A stretch of DNA of 64,000 bases, taken from Utricularia gibba (taxonomy: Eukaryota > Streptophyta > Magnoliopsida > Lamiales > Lentibulariaceae). A program made the translations under genes and the position numbers. The DNA lies in contig NEEC01000019.1 in the NCBI GenBank assembly GCA_002189035.1, positions 186,001 through 250,000 on the forward strand. The letters are read 5' to 3'. Below, one piece after another: positions 22,440 to 34,084 of the stretch (the first letter of the stretch is position 1; each line of letters opens with the position of its first letter). The notes under the pieces were generated by a model. The model was given only the letters and a program-made list of their open reading frames with translations. It made no database searches and was not told the origin of the DNA.

Positions 22440-23335
22440 TATAAAACAAACTTGGAACACTTATTTTCGAACTTTTGAACCTTTTTCGCACTCTGTTTTT
22501 GTATTTAGAACTTTTGGTTCTTCCTCTTCTCCAAGGGAGGAAGAACACTTAACTTCCATTTTCGTTTCTGTTTTCATGGTCCTTTATGACTAAAACCTTT
22601 TAGTTTCTGAAAGTAGATGAAGTTTCCTTCCAAGTCTTGAGCATTCCAATCGGTTCTTTGTTGAATTCATTCCGGATTTTACATACTTCCATGCATCTTG
22701 TTCCAGTTTTTCTGTAACGACTCCTAGTTATGGTCCATGAGTAGCAAGCCACTCTTCGTGGATGTTGATGAAGATCAAGGTAAAGAGCATCAACTCCAAC
22801 CCTACCAGTTTGAGGGAAGTAGGAAATTGATTATGGCCAAGGTATCGCGACAGTGAACGAGTAGTGAACTCGTACTCACCACTAGTCATTGGCAACAGCT
22901 GGGCACACGTGCACAATTCGGTTTTGAAGTCAATCGACAGCAATCCTCTTGTCTTCTCAATCATCCAATGGGAAATCACATGAGGCTATTCCCGTGTCTC
23001 CTTGTCAATCAGAGTGAAAGGGAGAGTAGGCTATTCCTTACTCCTATAATCAGCTATTTGGAAGGAATCGGTAAAAATCGAGGCGAGGATATACAAAAGG
23101 AGGAAATGAAATCCCTTTCCTAGGAATTGCAACCTTTAGTCAAGATCCATTACTTAGATTGTATCTTTTATTTTTATACTTCAAAAACCCCCTTTTACAA
23201 ATCAGTGACAATTTGTGAAAGTTTTCTACAAAACTTTTCACAAAACTCAACTCCCTGAGATCGATACTCGTACTATTCTCTTTTGTGTTTTATATTTTAT
23301 ATATTTAAAATTTGTAGAGGAAACGACACGCAACA
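22440..23335 (+). repeat. Family 2 LTR, copy J, diverged, inserted in Harbinger transposase
   Basis: The right end reads GAGGAAACGACACGCAACA (23335), the U5 end of family 2, preceded by the U5 box CTCCCTGAGATCGATACTCG (~23254-23273). Internal parts match the other copies: 'gtcattggcaaca..gggcacacgtgcacaattc' and 'ttccttactcctata'. It interrupts the Harbinger transposase reading frame on its right side. The left end is uncertain. ACACT occurs at 22457-22461 and 23336-23340 and may be chance. Confidence 0.65.
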
Positions 23336-23770
23336 ACACTATCAACACAGAAACCATAAGCTAACATACATATAGCAGCCGTGCACTTTTGCAAAGGGCT
23401 AAGCCCTAAATGGCCCGTGCAATCTACCTTTTCTTGAAAAAACGAATGTTTACTTTCGATAGTCTCAACTATTCTTTCAAATAAAGATCTTTTCATTCGA
23501 AATCTCCTGCAGAATTATTCATTTGTGTAAGTTGCATCATTGCAAAAATAATCAGCCACCAATCTTTCATGTCCTAATTCAAGGTTGCGTTCCACACGTT
23601 GGCGTGGTCGTCACTTTCTTGAGGTTTCTTGTTGCTCCTCATGTGTTTTGTTGCGAATGAAATTGAATCTATGTTGCATGATTGCAGCATAATCTACATC
23701 ATCTTCTATGAAAGACTTCACTATGTGACTCCCAAAGAGTAAATCCATGATGTGAATGGAATTACAATGA
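23336..23770 (-). pseudogene. PIF/Harbinger transposase, N-terminal part
   Basis: On the minus strand the sequence reads RRPRQRVERNLELGHERLVADYFCN, then FRRFRMKRSLFERIVETIES (after a stop TAA), then LGLSPLQKCTAAICMLAYG. This is the helix-turn-helix N-terminal region that precedes the DDE domain in plant Harbinger transposases. It is cut at YGFCVDSV by LTR copy J. No DDE domain is found on the far side. Orientation and order relative to the ORF1 remains at 24300-24950 fit a Harbinger element transcribed on the minus strand. Confidence 0.82.
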
Positions 23771-23802
23771 TATCTAGGTTCTTAAATAGACAAAATTTTC
23801 AA

Positions 23803-24037
23803 CTACCCATTTTTATTTTCATCTACCATTTTTTAATTCTATCTACCACTTTTATTTTCACCTACCATTTTTTAATTCTATCAACAACTTTTATTTTCAT
23901 CTAACATTTTTTAATTCTATCTGTCACTTTTATTTTCACTTACCATTTTTTAATTTTATCTATCACTTTTATTTTTACCTACCACTTTTTAATTATATCT
24001 ACCACTTTAATTTTACCTACCACTTTTAATGTTATCT
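23803..24037. repeat. ~39-bp minisatellite (CTACCA-CTTTTATTTTCAC / CTACCATTTTTTAATTCTAT)
   Basis: Alternating 19- and 20-base half-units repeat about six times with increasing divergence toward the right. It lies between the transposase and ORF1 remains of the Harbinger element. Confidence 0.85.
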
Positions 24038-24302
24038 AAGAATATAAGTTACACCCATTACTTTCATATTCACCTAATAATATTATTTGTATTATGACTT
24101 TCATTTGAATCTAATAATATTATTTGCACTTGTATAATTTAAATAAAATACAATATTTAAAAAAATAAAATAAGATAAACAGATCGAACTAAATCCAAAT
24201 ATCAATAAAGTTGAGTAATATATAAATTTCAAAATAAACAAAACATAATTAAAAGACAACTATTCTAAGTTCAAAAGATCATCAACACACTTCAAAATCT
24301 AA

Positions 24303-24950
24303 TCAATCATCCGAATCAGAGATATTAACACATGCATTCTCCTCTTTCTTCTTTGAAGTGCCATGAGCTATAGTTAAGCTCTTCACCTTTGCAAGACCAT
24401 GAAATGCCATTTCATACGTTTTCTTTTGTTTAGAACTCATCTTACTTTCATTATTATGAGACATTTTCAAGTACAGATCCATAAAATATAATTGATTGTA
24501 GATCTCCATCAATTCTTTTTTTTTCTAAAGCTCACGATGTAAGTTGTTGACAACATCCTTGTATTCTTCAAATGATTTCTCATTAGTGTAGAATCCATCA
24601 ATTGTTTCTCTTATGATTTACGCTTCGCATCCTTTTTTCCTATACGCCTCTCTTCTTTTTCAACACTTGGAGAAGATCGTGAAGGTGCAGTAAGTTGCTC
24701 ATTAGATCCCATTTTCAAGCTCTCCTCCAAACCTTTTCCAATGGCATGATTTGTTACCTTGCAAAAAAAAAAACATGAACTTATATATGATGGAATTTGA
24801 TATCAACAAAACAATAAAAGAAGGATCCTTTTTGTGAAATTCTATGTATTGTATTCTTACTAATATTTATCCAAGCTAAAACAAGGATCAATTTATCTTC
24901 ATCATACCATCTTTGAGATTGTAATCTTCTAGTAGCCATTCTATAACAAA
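24303..24950 (-). pseudogene. Harbinger ORF1-like (Myb/SANT) remains
   Basis: Read on the minus strand: MATRRLQSQRWYDEDKLILV followed by LAWINISKNTIHRISQK (about 24937-24825). This is the trihelix/SANT start of the DNA-binding ORF1 protein that accompanies plant PIF/Harbinger transposases. The C-terminal piece at 24512-24303 (YEMAFHGLAKVKSLT, ending in an acidic NISDSDD) fits the tail of the same protein. Between them the frame is broken and a purine-rich run occurs. The normal partner is the transposase, which it helps bring to the termini. Confidence 0.6.
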
Positions 24951-25843
24951 AGAATTTAACTAAAACATCATGAATATATACAATATAAAAAAAATAATAA
25001 AGTAGAACAAATATTACATAATAACATACTATCTTAGAATTATAAATATTTTGACATCCAACAAATTCAACTAAACAAAAAAAAAAAAAAAAAAACAATG
25101 ATGCCTCCACATGTTGACACTTGATCTAACTAGTAAGTCGTCTACCAAAATTAAGCAAAACATTTCTTGGTGAATGGAGTGAAAACTTAACTAGGTACAT
25201 TCATGTTTTTTTAAGAAATGATAAAACCAACGGATATATATAAAATAGCAAAAATCAGCAAAAATAATAAAAAACAATAAAAATCATCAAAAACAGCAGA
25301 AAATCAACAAAAATCATAGAAATAGCAGGGGTCACTACCCCGCAAGAGAGAATAGGAATGGTGTTTTGCATATGGAAGTGAATTCTAGAAGTTATAACAT
25401 TTGTCATCTAGCTGTTTGTTAACTACAACAACATTGGAAAGCACCAATTAAGAGCTCAGGAACCTGCATCTCAACAAATGCAAATCACTGACCACATTAT
25501 TGATTGTTTAATAAAACAACTTATCGAACCCAACACATACAAAACCATAACTGTCCAGCATGCTCATTAATACCAGACTGGTGCATAAACCTATGCAAAT
25601 GGATGATGTTCACGCTATTCTAGTCATGCTATGGACTTCTATTACGTAGGAAAAAGATTCAATGTACCTGGAGATCAATTGAAGACAGCAGTGAAGAGAT
25701 GCTAAGAAAATGGAGCGCCGAATGAATTTGGATGAAGTAAATTAGGGCATATATTAAAGGTTTTAAAGTCTTGTTTCCTCATGGAAACAGAACTTTCTGC
25801 TTCGATTTCCACAACGTTGAGTTTCCTCAAATTAATCATTTTC

Positions 25844-25885
25844 GGAAAGTCACATTAACATTTCTGAAAATCACTAAAGATGCTC
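25844..25885 (-). repeat. Harbinger right terminal inverted repeat
   Basis: It ends AAATCACTAAAGATGCTC, followed by TTA. It is the partner of 18827-18868, with the same outer 18 bases. Confidence 0.88.
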
Positions 25886-26650
25886 TTAGAAGGGTGCCTC
25901 GAAGAAATAAAATTTTCTAACAACCGTTGAGAAAAATATAGGAAGAGTACAAACTTACAGTGATGAGCTGGAGGAAACAACAAGATCTAAATTCTATTTG
26001 GTGAAGGAGCAAAAACTATGGGAGAGTGATAAGATAATTGATATTGTTCAACTGTTAGAGAAAAGAACAACGTAAAGGAAGACAAGAGTATTAAAGACAA
26101 CTTGTAGAAGAAAAAGATTTACTAAAAAATACTTTCATGATTTTGGTGACTTGTATTTACTACTTTCTAACTTCATAATATGAATATTGTAACCATTTTA
26201 TTTTTTGTTTTCATTTTTTTTAATTTGGATAATGTTTTTATGCATTTTTTTTTACATTTGTAGTTGACTAGAAATATTTTCTTTTTTATTTTTTTATTTA
26301 TATGTTTACGAATACTATGTAAAGCCTCTTGTTTAATCTTGTTTACATATATAACTTACAACTGAAAATTAATTTACTTTGATACAAAACATCTTTAGAC
26401 CCATGACACCGGAAGGAAATGAACTTAAGGATTTGCTAAGACAGGGTGAGTGTGAAATCGAGAGGCAGCTTGCTTTAATTATTTTGTTACAATTTTTTGC
26501 TTTAATTTTCTTTTTTTGAAAATTATTTTTTTCCTTGATTTATTTCATATTATACTATATAATTAGGATTTATCAAGCCTTTCTATATTTTTGCATTTAG
26601 TGGTACTATTTTGCTTCAATCTTTATTTTAATCATTTCTTTTAGTAATGC
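25886..26650. other. Intergenic; probable copia LTR remnant
   Basis: There is no gene. 26030-26430 resembles 46540-47070 downstream of the plus-strand copia element. Both have a run like 'tttgtttaat..gtttacatata' and finish near ACCCATGACACC. It may be an old LTR of the same copia family with no internal region left. Confidence 0.4.
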
Positions 26651-26659
26651 ATCACATTT

Positions 26660-28094
26660 TCAACATTCAAAATACCAAGAGCCAAATCTGATTTAAGTTG
26701 TTTAGTTAGGAGTTTATAATATAAGATTTAGGTTTTTATTTAGATTAGGGTAATTATCTTAAATCTTGTATTTTATCTAATATTTTTTCTAGTTTTGTTT
26801 ACGTTTTCTTGCAAGTCATTTCAGTCCAACAGAACCAGAGGAACACGAAAACTTAGACAAAGTAGTTCAGTTCAATTCAGTTCGAACATTGAGCATTAAC
26901 CTTTCGAGTTTTAATTCTACTTTCAGTTGATCTCTCTTTACAAATCACTTTTTTCCTTCTTTTATTTATTTTTTAAATCACAGAATTTTAATTCGTGCCT
27001 AAATTATTAGGTGGTATTTGGTAGATAATTTAACATGCTAATTACTTGGTTTTGATAAAATTTCGAAGATTACCCGGGCCTGTCGATCAAGGCTATAGAC
27101 TCGTTGAATACATCAATGTAGCGTGCATGCGACCTAGAACATCTAAGGGCATCACAAACCTGTTATTGCCTCAAACATCTTGGACAAGTGAGTCCTTGAT
27201 GACGGCTACCAATGGCGCAAATGCGACAGAAGGTTGTGAAGGGAAATCCAAATCCAAGGTTTGGTAGCTTTATCCGAATGCTGTTGCTCTGAGGAAGAGA
27301 ATTTCTTCTAACTTCTCTCTAGAACCTTGTTTTTGTTTCCTTAGTTTGTATGGCCGTTCACGGCTAGAAACTTTTGTTTCTGGGTTGGGAGACTCCCAGA
27401 TCTACATTTCATGAGCTAATCTCCATTTCTTCTTTGAATTCGATTGGGTTCCGTATGTCTTTGCACAACTATGTTGCAGTCTTTCTGTAACAATCCTCTT
27501 ATTCAAGATTCATGGTTAGTTGATCACTACCTGCGGGTTTTGAAGAGGACCAAAGTGGAAAGCACCAACCCATGCTCTTTTTGTAGGAGGAAGACTACGT
27601 TTTGTCTGTGGCCGTACCTCAGGATCCATGGATAGGTAATGACCTCGTATCTGGACTCATTGGGTCATTGGCAGCACTTGGGCACATGCATGAAATTTGA
27701 TCATAAGGTTACGACGTCAGGACCTCTTATCTTCACGTTCATCCATAGAGGAGCAACATTGGGCTATTCTCGTGATTTCTTGCAAGAGAGTGTAATGGAG
27801 GGTAGACAATTCCTTACTCCTATAACCGAGTACTCAAGAAGATTAGAGAAAAGTATAGACACGACAAATGTAGCTGGGCAGGATTCTAATCCCATGAACA
27901 TTCTCTTTATTTAAGGTTCATCACTTACGTTTATTTACGTTGTTTGTTTACAACTCTCTTACCCCCTTACTCAAGCTTCATCATCTACGTTTCTCACATT
28001 TTTTACTTTACAAAACCATTCACAAATCGTTACAATTGTATTCGGTGTAACTTCACTTTTCACTTAAAAACAACTCCTTGTGTTTCACACCCGT
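26660..28094 (+). repeat. Family 2 LTR, host copy, 5' portion (split by copy F)
   Basis: It matches the reverse complement of copy H (38136-39477): 'ataatataagatttagg', 'ttctctctagaaccttgttt', 'cattggcagcacttgggcacatg', 'ggctattctcgtg', 'actcaagcttcatcat'. It ends in the U5 box CTCCTTGTGTTTCACACCCGT at 28074-28094. There copy F splits it, and the last ~50 bases (CCGTACTATGC to GGAAACAACATGCATCA) resume at 29429. About 390 bases near 26900-27290 are extra relative to copy H and contain an 18S rRNA scrap. Confidence 0.8.
27054..27176 (-). pseudogene. 18S rRNA fragment, antisense, inside a family 2 LTR
   Basis: The plus strand reads as the complement of the 3' part of plant 18S rRNA: 'aagattacccgggcctgtcg', 'ctatagactcgttgaataca', 'agaacatctaagggcatcac', 'cctgttattgcctcaaac'. 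It covers about 123 bases with scattered changes. Several are CG-to-TG/CA, as expected for an inactive, methylated copy. It falls in a segment missing from other copies of this LTR, so it was captured or inserted later. Recognition rests on memory of the universally conserved 18S sequence. Confidence 0.85.
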
Positions 28095-29428
28095 TGATAA
28101 ACGGGAATTTCCTAATATCGTTGCAATAAAAATAGAAATCCGTATCAAATAAATTTATAGCTTTAATTCTCACAAAATACAAATTAAACACAAAGTGCAC
28201 AGTGGAATTCAGGGTCGATCACAAGGAGATTGTGCTTGCTAAGGGTTTCAGTAGATGCATATTTCGGAATAACAGTAGGTCTTGATCTAAGCTCAGACTA
28301 GCAGCGGTAAGTAAGTTCAGTAAATGAAATTAGGATTTAATGCGAAAGGTAACAAGTATTGGTTCTAACTCAGAATAACACAAAGATGCTTTAAGGGTCG
28401 GTAGGTGGTGTGGTGCTAAGATGCCTAAGTTAATTTATCATGTTTGTACACTCACAACTTTAAACAACCTAAGTCTACCTAGGTTATTCATCATATTTTC
28501 GGCTAAGCTAGTCCCCAATATCCTCACCTACATTGCAATTAGGTCTACCCGCATGCAAAAGTATATAGAACTAGGTCTATCCGGTTCTACTGGTTCTACC
28601 CCGAACTAACACCTACCACTCCCGTCTTGATTTGTTGGTCTACCTCTAAATCAAGCATCTCAGTTGTGAAACTACTTGTTCCCTTCCTAAAGTCTACCCA
28701 TGGATCTATAGAAACAAGAGCTAAGAAACAAAAATAAATTTTATTATTAACTTTAGATCCACACCACCATGTTTTACCTTAAGGCATCCCTAGGCCTTTA
28801 ACTACTCATACTTTGAAGGTAAAATATGATAATATTAACATAAAAAGGAGAAAATGTCAAGGACATCATGAAAGAGTTGGTTGCAGAAACTAAAAATATC
28901 AACAAACGAAAATAAAGCAGTGGATTGGGTCTTAGTCTTTGTTCTTCAAGCCAGAGTTTCTTCTCTAGAAAATCGCCTTTCTTTCTACTTCATATTCAGC
29001 ATCCATCGTGTTCGAGTTGGATGTTGGGGTTGTTGTGGGGGAGACCCCCTCTTGTGTGTTCTGAACACTTGTCTTCCTTCTTGTGATTCTCTCTCCTCTC
29101 ACTTCCCAAAGCAGGTACAATTTTTAACAACTCTACTGCTCCTACCCCTGACTTGTAGATGCCACTGCGACAATGTACTAATTGCTCCCTGCTACACGGT
29201 GACTTGCACGAAATCCTTGTTTTTTTCCATGATTTTCGGGTTGTTGCTAGACACAAAATTGGATTAGTATATGGGTGGGCTAAATCAAAGGATTTAGCCC
29301 ACTAACACACCAAAAATCACATTTTCCTAAATTACATAAAAATACTTTTATCATAAAATAAACAACTAAACATAATTAAAAACTTGTGATTTTTATATCA
29401 TAAAAGCATTAAAATTTGTGTGTTATCA
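28095..29428 (-). repeat. Family 1 LTR, copy F, complete solo LTR (1,334 bp)
   Basis: It begins TGATAAACGG and ends GTGTGTTATCA (minus orientation: TGATAACACA ... CCGTTTATCA). It is flanked by CCGT on both sides (28091-28094 and 29429-29432), and the two flanks rejoin to an uninterrupted family 2 U5 sequence. U5 box GGGTCGATCACAAGGAG at 28212-28227; U3 hairpin with a 12-bp perfect stem at 29275-29302. No internal coding region is present, so it is best read as a solo LTR left by recombination. Confidence 0.88.
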
Positions 29429-29480
29429 CCGTACTATGCATTTGTGTTTTACGAATTTTTAAAGTCTTTCAAATTTGTTG
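29429..29480 (+). repeat. Family 2 LTR, host copy, 3' remainder
   Basis: It starts with the second CCGT and continues ACTATGC..., TTGTTGTGGAAACAACATGCATCA, the U5 end of family 2. It completes the copy that begins at 26660. Confidence 0.75.
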
Positions 29481-31130
29481 TGGAAACAACATGCATCAAA
29501 ATGAAAGTTTAATCATGAAATATATTGAAGTAGAAGTTTTCTAACTGAAAAATAAGAAGTTTAGTCATAAAAGGCAATTCGAAGAAAAACCTCAAATCTT
29601 CCTCCCTTAAAATGGAGAGGAAGAAGAAAGATCAACCGTACACAAACTAAAGTTAAGACAATGAAAAGCTTCCTCTCTAGATGCTCATTCTCCTCTAAAC
29701 CCAATTGCTTAGGTTGCACAATATTCTATTTTGATGTAACAGTATCATCATTAGTCCTTTTATCAACTGTAATGATATCATACGCACTAAAACTCATCAT
29801 CAAGATCCTATTGTACTGATCATAATCATGGAAGATGCCCTTCAATTAGATCATGTTGCCAAGTGGTGTTGTCACATTTTTTAGCCATCCGCTGTGTGTA
29901 TTTATATCCACATGCATTAAATTAATTTTTTTTAAAAAGATAAGTTAAAATGCAATAATAAGGATAAATATAATAATGTGAGAAAAGCCTATAAATCCTA
30001 TTTTAGACTTCTAATTGGACATTTCTAATCACATTTAAGCATAAAAATGATTCAAAATATGATATTAAAATTGCACTGAAGATGGTGTCATTAATTTTTA
30101 TTGTTTTTTCTCTATACATTTTTCAAAACATTTACTATTCTACTGATGTTGATGTTGATGCAAGTTTTTATAAAATAAATTTATATGTTATTATCATTTT
30201 AGTTTTCCACTCAATTTTTTTACTTATATTATCATGTTTTGGGATTAAAGCCATCAAATATCACTTCTTACTTTATCACTTTTTATTGCTACTAATTGCA
30301 GAGAAGGACTGCTAAAGAATAGATATCCCAAAGATGAGGTCAAAAAGATAAACTCATTTTTATTGCTGCAAAGATTTACAGATGGGAACCTTATAAATGA
30401 GAAATAGTTTTTGGAAAAAAATATTTAATTACCATCATAAACAATACTATTAGTTCCTCTTAACATCCGTAATATAATAAGGAAATAGAAAAGTTTGAAC
30501 TTTGATTATGATGTCAAGATTTGAATTGAATGAAATAATATTTATAGAATTTAATAAAATGTGGTGGAAAGTGTAAAACAATCGGTCAAAAATTTATCAA
30601 CATTGGTGGAGATAATCCAATTGTAAAACATTTTTTGAAAAGAAAACCATATTCTCATTTCCATTAATAATTGAAAGATAAAAAAAATCTAACTTAAGTT
30701 ACTATCAAATTATTTTTGATTTACAATGCAAACTAATTCATGCAAAATGCATCTAGATATGATAATGTAAACCATTGAAATTCAAAAACCTTAACTCAAT
30801 AACTTCAAACAGAATGCAAGCAGATAGGCAAAGATAAGAACCAATTGAAGATATTTTACATTTGTGAGACTGCGATGAATGACACCGCAAAAAAGGTGAA
30901 GTGTTCTTTTTATTCTAAAGGATAGTAGCTGTAAAATAGAGGGATGGTACCTTTGGTTTTAGAGTTGCAGTGTAGACTGTAGAAAAACCAATACAATGTA
31001 CAATGTATGAGGGTATATTTATACAAGCATAAGAGGTGTGTGTCATTGGATCTTCTTTGCATTGTATTCCAACGTCTCTATTCATTCAATTTGCCAGATT
31101 GTAGTGCGAAGAATCATTATAGTCATTCAA
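29481..31130. other. Unassigned AT-rich stretch
   Basis: No gene is supported. 29980-30060 resembles the family 2 U3 start in minus orientation ('acttctaattggacatttctaatcaca'). 30980-31030 (read on the minus strand) has TATAAATATACCC followed by a short leader, which could be the promoter part of the 3' LTR of the minus-strand copia element. The ORF at 30082-30315 is a hydrophobic low-complexity product. Confidence 0.4.
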
Positions 31131-32509
31131 TTTAATATCGTTGCAATAAAACCAAATTTTCGTATCAAATAAATTTGTAAGCCCTAATCCACATAAAATA
31201 TAAATTAAACACATAATGTAAAGTAGAATTCAAAGTTGATCTCAAAGAGCTGATACTCGCGATATATTTTTCGTGATGCAAAATTTGGAATGAATGTTGT
31301 TCTTCATCTAAGCTCAAACTAACAGTGATAGGCAAGTTCAATACGTAAAATATAATCTCAACGTGAAAGATAACAAATACTAATTTTAGTATAAAGTAAT
31401 ACTAAGATGTCTCAAAGGTATGCATGTGATATGGTGTTAAGGTTCTTAATTTAATTTACAATGTTCTTATTCTCACAACTCCAAACATTCTAAGTCTACC
31501 TAGGTTATTTCTCATATTTTTGGTTAACATAACTCCTGATTTCATCATCCATCCCACACTAAGGTCTAACCATGTACGAAATATATAGAACTAGATCTAC
31601 CCGGCTCTACTGGTTATACCTAGGACTAATACCTATTATCCCCACCTTGATTTATTCGTATACCTCTAAATCAAGCATTTGAGTTGTAAAGCTATTCACT
31701 TCCGCCCTTAGGTCTACCCATGGAATGATAGAAATAAAAGTTAAGAAACAATGATCAATTGTGTTATGCAACCTAATCCCTACATTACCATTCTATACCT
31801 TAAGGCATCCCCTAAGTTTAGCTACTCATGCATGGAAGGTAAAACATGATATCATTAAGATAAAGTAGAGAAAGTATCAAAGTCATCGTGAGAAAGTTAG
31901 TCATAGAAACTAAAAACATTCAGCAAACAAAAGTAAAGTCGAAATTGTTCTGATTCTTATCTACTATTATTCACTACTCGAAACAATAGCACTTAACTGA
32001 GTCTTGGTGGTGTTCGAGGATAGGAGCCTTCTTCGCAAGAATCTCCTTCATCTTTTCTGTTCGGTGTTCGTGTTCTTTGAGGAGCCTCTATGCATGTGGT
32101 GTTGCTATCGAAGCTCTCATTCCTTTTTCTTTCTCTTCAGAAAAATATTTTTCCTCCATTCCCTAAGCAAGTAAGATCATTCATAGCACTGCTACTCCTG
32201 TCCTTAACTTGCAGTCTTTTGCAGCCACAATGCACTCATTGTTCCTTCTTTTATGCTGCTCTTCTGCAAATTGGCTGCTTGCATAAAATTCTTGTATCTT
32301 TTCCTGATTTTTTGGGGCTTGCTGCTAGACTCAAAATGCATTAATAACATAAAATGGGCTAAATTCAAAGATGTAGTCCATTTGCACATAAAATTCATAC
32401 ATTCCCTAAATTATATAAAAATACTTAAAACTATAAAATAAGTAATTAAAATATAATTAAAAAGCTACAATTTTCATATCCTAAAAACAAGAAAATTTGT
32501 GTGTTATCA
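31131..32509 (-). repeat. Family 1 LTR, copy G, minus orientation, U5 tip missing
   Basis: It matches copy F from 'taatatcgttgcaataaaa' (31131) to GTGTGTTATCA (32509). The outer ~20 bases of U5 (TGATAAACGGAAATTTTCC) are absent. It contains the hairpin region at 32355-32380 with two weakened pairs. It abuts the copia RT/RNase H region at 32510, and may have landed in that element. Confidence 0.75.
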
Positions 32510-32519
32510 TGATTCATCT

Positions 32520-33690
32520 TTGAGTATCAATTTTCCTCAATCACTATGGCTAAATGCCTTTAGCTGGAGTTCATGTGATTTCTTGTACATCAGCCCCATT
32601 CTAGGGGCCCCTTTAAGACATCGAATGACTACAATTTGGTGGGTGCGCTCATGTACTATGATAGGATTTGCACTGGATGGGTAATGTCAGGTCGAGTAAG
32701 AGATAAGTATATGAGTCATCCCACTAGATGCTAGTATGAGGTGGCGTCCTTGAGTGGTACAGAGTCATGTTGGTGTAGTTGAAGATTTCAATCTAGAGGA
32801 GTTGAGATCGGCTTTGCACCAAAAATCCCATATTCAAATAGAAGGTCCAGCACATATTTTTGATGACACAATGAGATTCCCTGTTTCGAATAAGCCACTT
32901 CGATTCCAAAGAAGTAGCGAGGTCAGCCAAGGTCTTTAAGTTTGAACTGGTTCCTAAGGAAGGTAACCAATGTCTCCAGGAGCTGTTCGGATGTGCTTCC
33001 AATAATGATGTCATCAACATACACTAATAATCCAATGAATTTGCTAGACTCAATGTGTTTGATATGTAGAGATGGGTCTGCTTTGCTCTATTCACATTCG
33101 AATTTCAGAAAAATTTATGTGAACTTGTAGTTACATTGCCTAGGTGATTGCTTAAGGCCATATATTGACTTCCTTAATCTACACACTAGTTTTCCATTCT
33201 GTCTGACTTTCTAGTCAAGCTTGTATCCTAGGGGAATCTCCATATAGATGCATTCTTCCAGTTCTCCGTTTAAGAAGGCATTGTCGATATCAAGTTGTCT
33301 TAGGTTCCAGGAGTGTGCTAAAGCCAAGGCAAAGAATGTTTTGATAGTTGTACGTTTTCCAACAGGGCTAAATGTCTCTTCATAGTCAAATCCTTCCACC
33401 TAACTATAACCTTTTGCGACAAGTCTCTCCTTCCTTCCTTCTTGTGAGCCATCAGAGAGAAGTTTGTTCTTGAAAACCCATCTGCACCCAATGAAATGAG
33501 TGTCTTTTGATATTTCTTCTATGTCCCAAGTGTGGTTAGCTTCCATATCCGAGAGCTCTTTATCCATAGGCTCAACCCACTCTGAGAGCTTGGCTGCCTC
33601 TGCATAATTCTTTGGCTCTAAGAGGGTTGATCCATTTAAGCATAATCTGGAAAAGGTCATCTCAAGTCGATCTGCACCCAAATACGCTTG
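32520..33690 (-). pseudogene. Copia reverse transcriptase region (minus strand)
   Basis: From 33681 downward: KLSEWVEPMDKELSDMEANH, CRWVFKNKLLSDGS, RLVAKGYS, then FDYEETFSPVGKRTTIKTFF, QLDIDNAFLNGELEECIYME, SIYGLKQSPRQ and VYVDDIIIGS. The catalytic YVDD is intact at 33021-33010. It goes on through SLCHQKYVLDLLFEYGI to LIYLSLTRPDITHPVQ, the copia RT-RNase H connection. Several frames are needed and stops occur (a TAG between AKGYS and MEGFDY). Confidence 0.88.
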
Positions 33691-34084
33691 AATGGGAAAT
33701 TTGGTTCCGTACTACGATTGAGGGTCCCTTAGAGAGTGAGAATAGATGCTGAGGTAATTGGGAAGTCACCTGTTTCGTCAAGGTCTGAAGTGTTCAAGCA
33801 TAAGTTCAGATGTTTTTGAGTTAGGTTACTCTACAGCAGGATATTCTTCATTGGCATCTTGTGCACCGCTATGTACTACGTCGTTTCCAGTATTCTCGAT
33901 CATGCCTTGGTTTGTCCTACGGAGGTGATCTGACTTTCTGAGTAGACCGTTCTTCTAGGTATGCTAGCTAGGTTACGGGGTAGTATCATCCCACCTAGGA
34001 TTTGGTCATCGTCTGTTAGTGTATGTGTTCTAGAGACAATCAACTCATTGACAAATCTTATCTTATGATATTTACTTTGAATTG

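Larger units (their letters stand above)
18827..25885 (-). mobile_element. PIF/Harbinger DNA transposon, 7.06 kb, with nested insertions
   Basis: The left end GAGCATCTTTAGTGATTT and the inverted right end match over 18 bases exactly and ~36 of the first 42 overall. Both ends are flanked by TTA (18824-18826 and 25886-25888), the 3-bp TWA target duplication typical of PIF/Harbinger. Inside, on the minus strand, are ORF1-like (Myb/SANT) and transposase N-terminal remains at 23336-24950. The rest is later cargo: an hAT element, a family 2 LTR and a minisatellite. The C-terminal half of the transposase is missing, so it is not autonomous. Intact termini mean it could in principle be moved in trans. 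Confidence 0.85.

Noticed and set aside
22457-23340. ACACT on both sides of LTR copy J as a target duplication
   Set aside because: The left copy is not next to a TG terminus and the J boundary is unclear; treated as possible chance.
23803-24037. Regular repeats considered as a CRISPR array
   Set aside because: Units are contiguous with no unique spacers, in a eukaryotic transposon; it is a minisatellite.
28881-29267. 128-codon frame
   Set aside because: It lies wholly inside LTR copy F; the frame is not kept in sister copies A, B and G.
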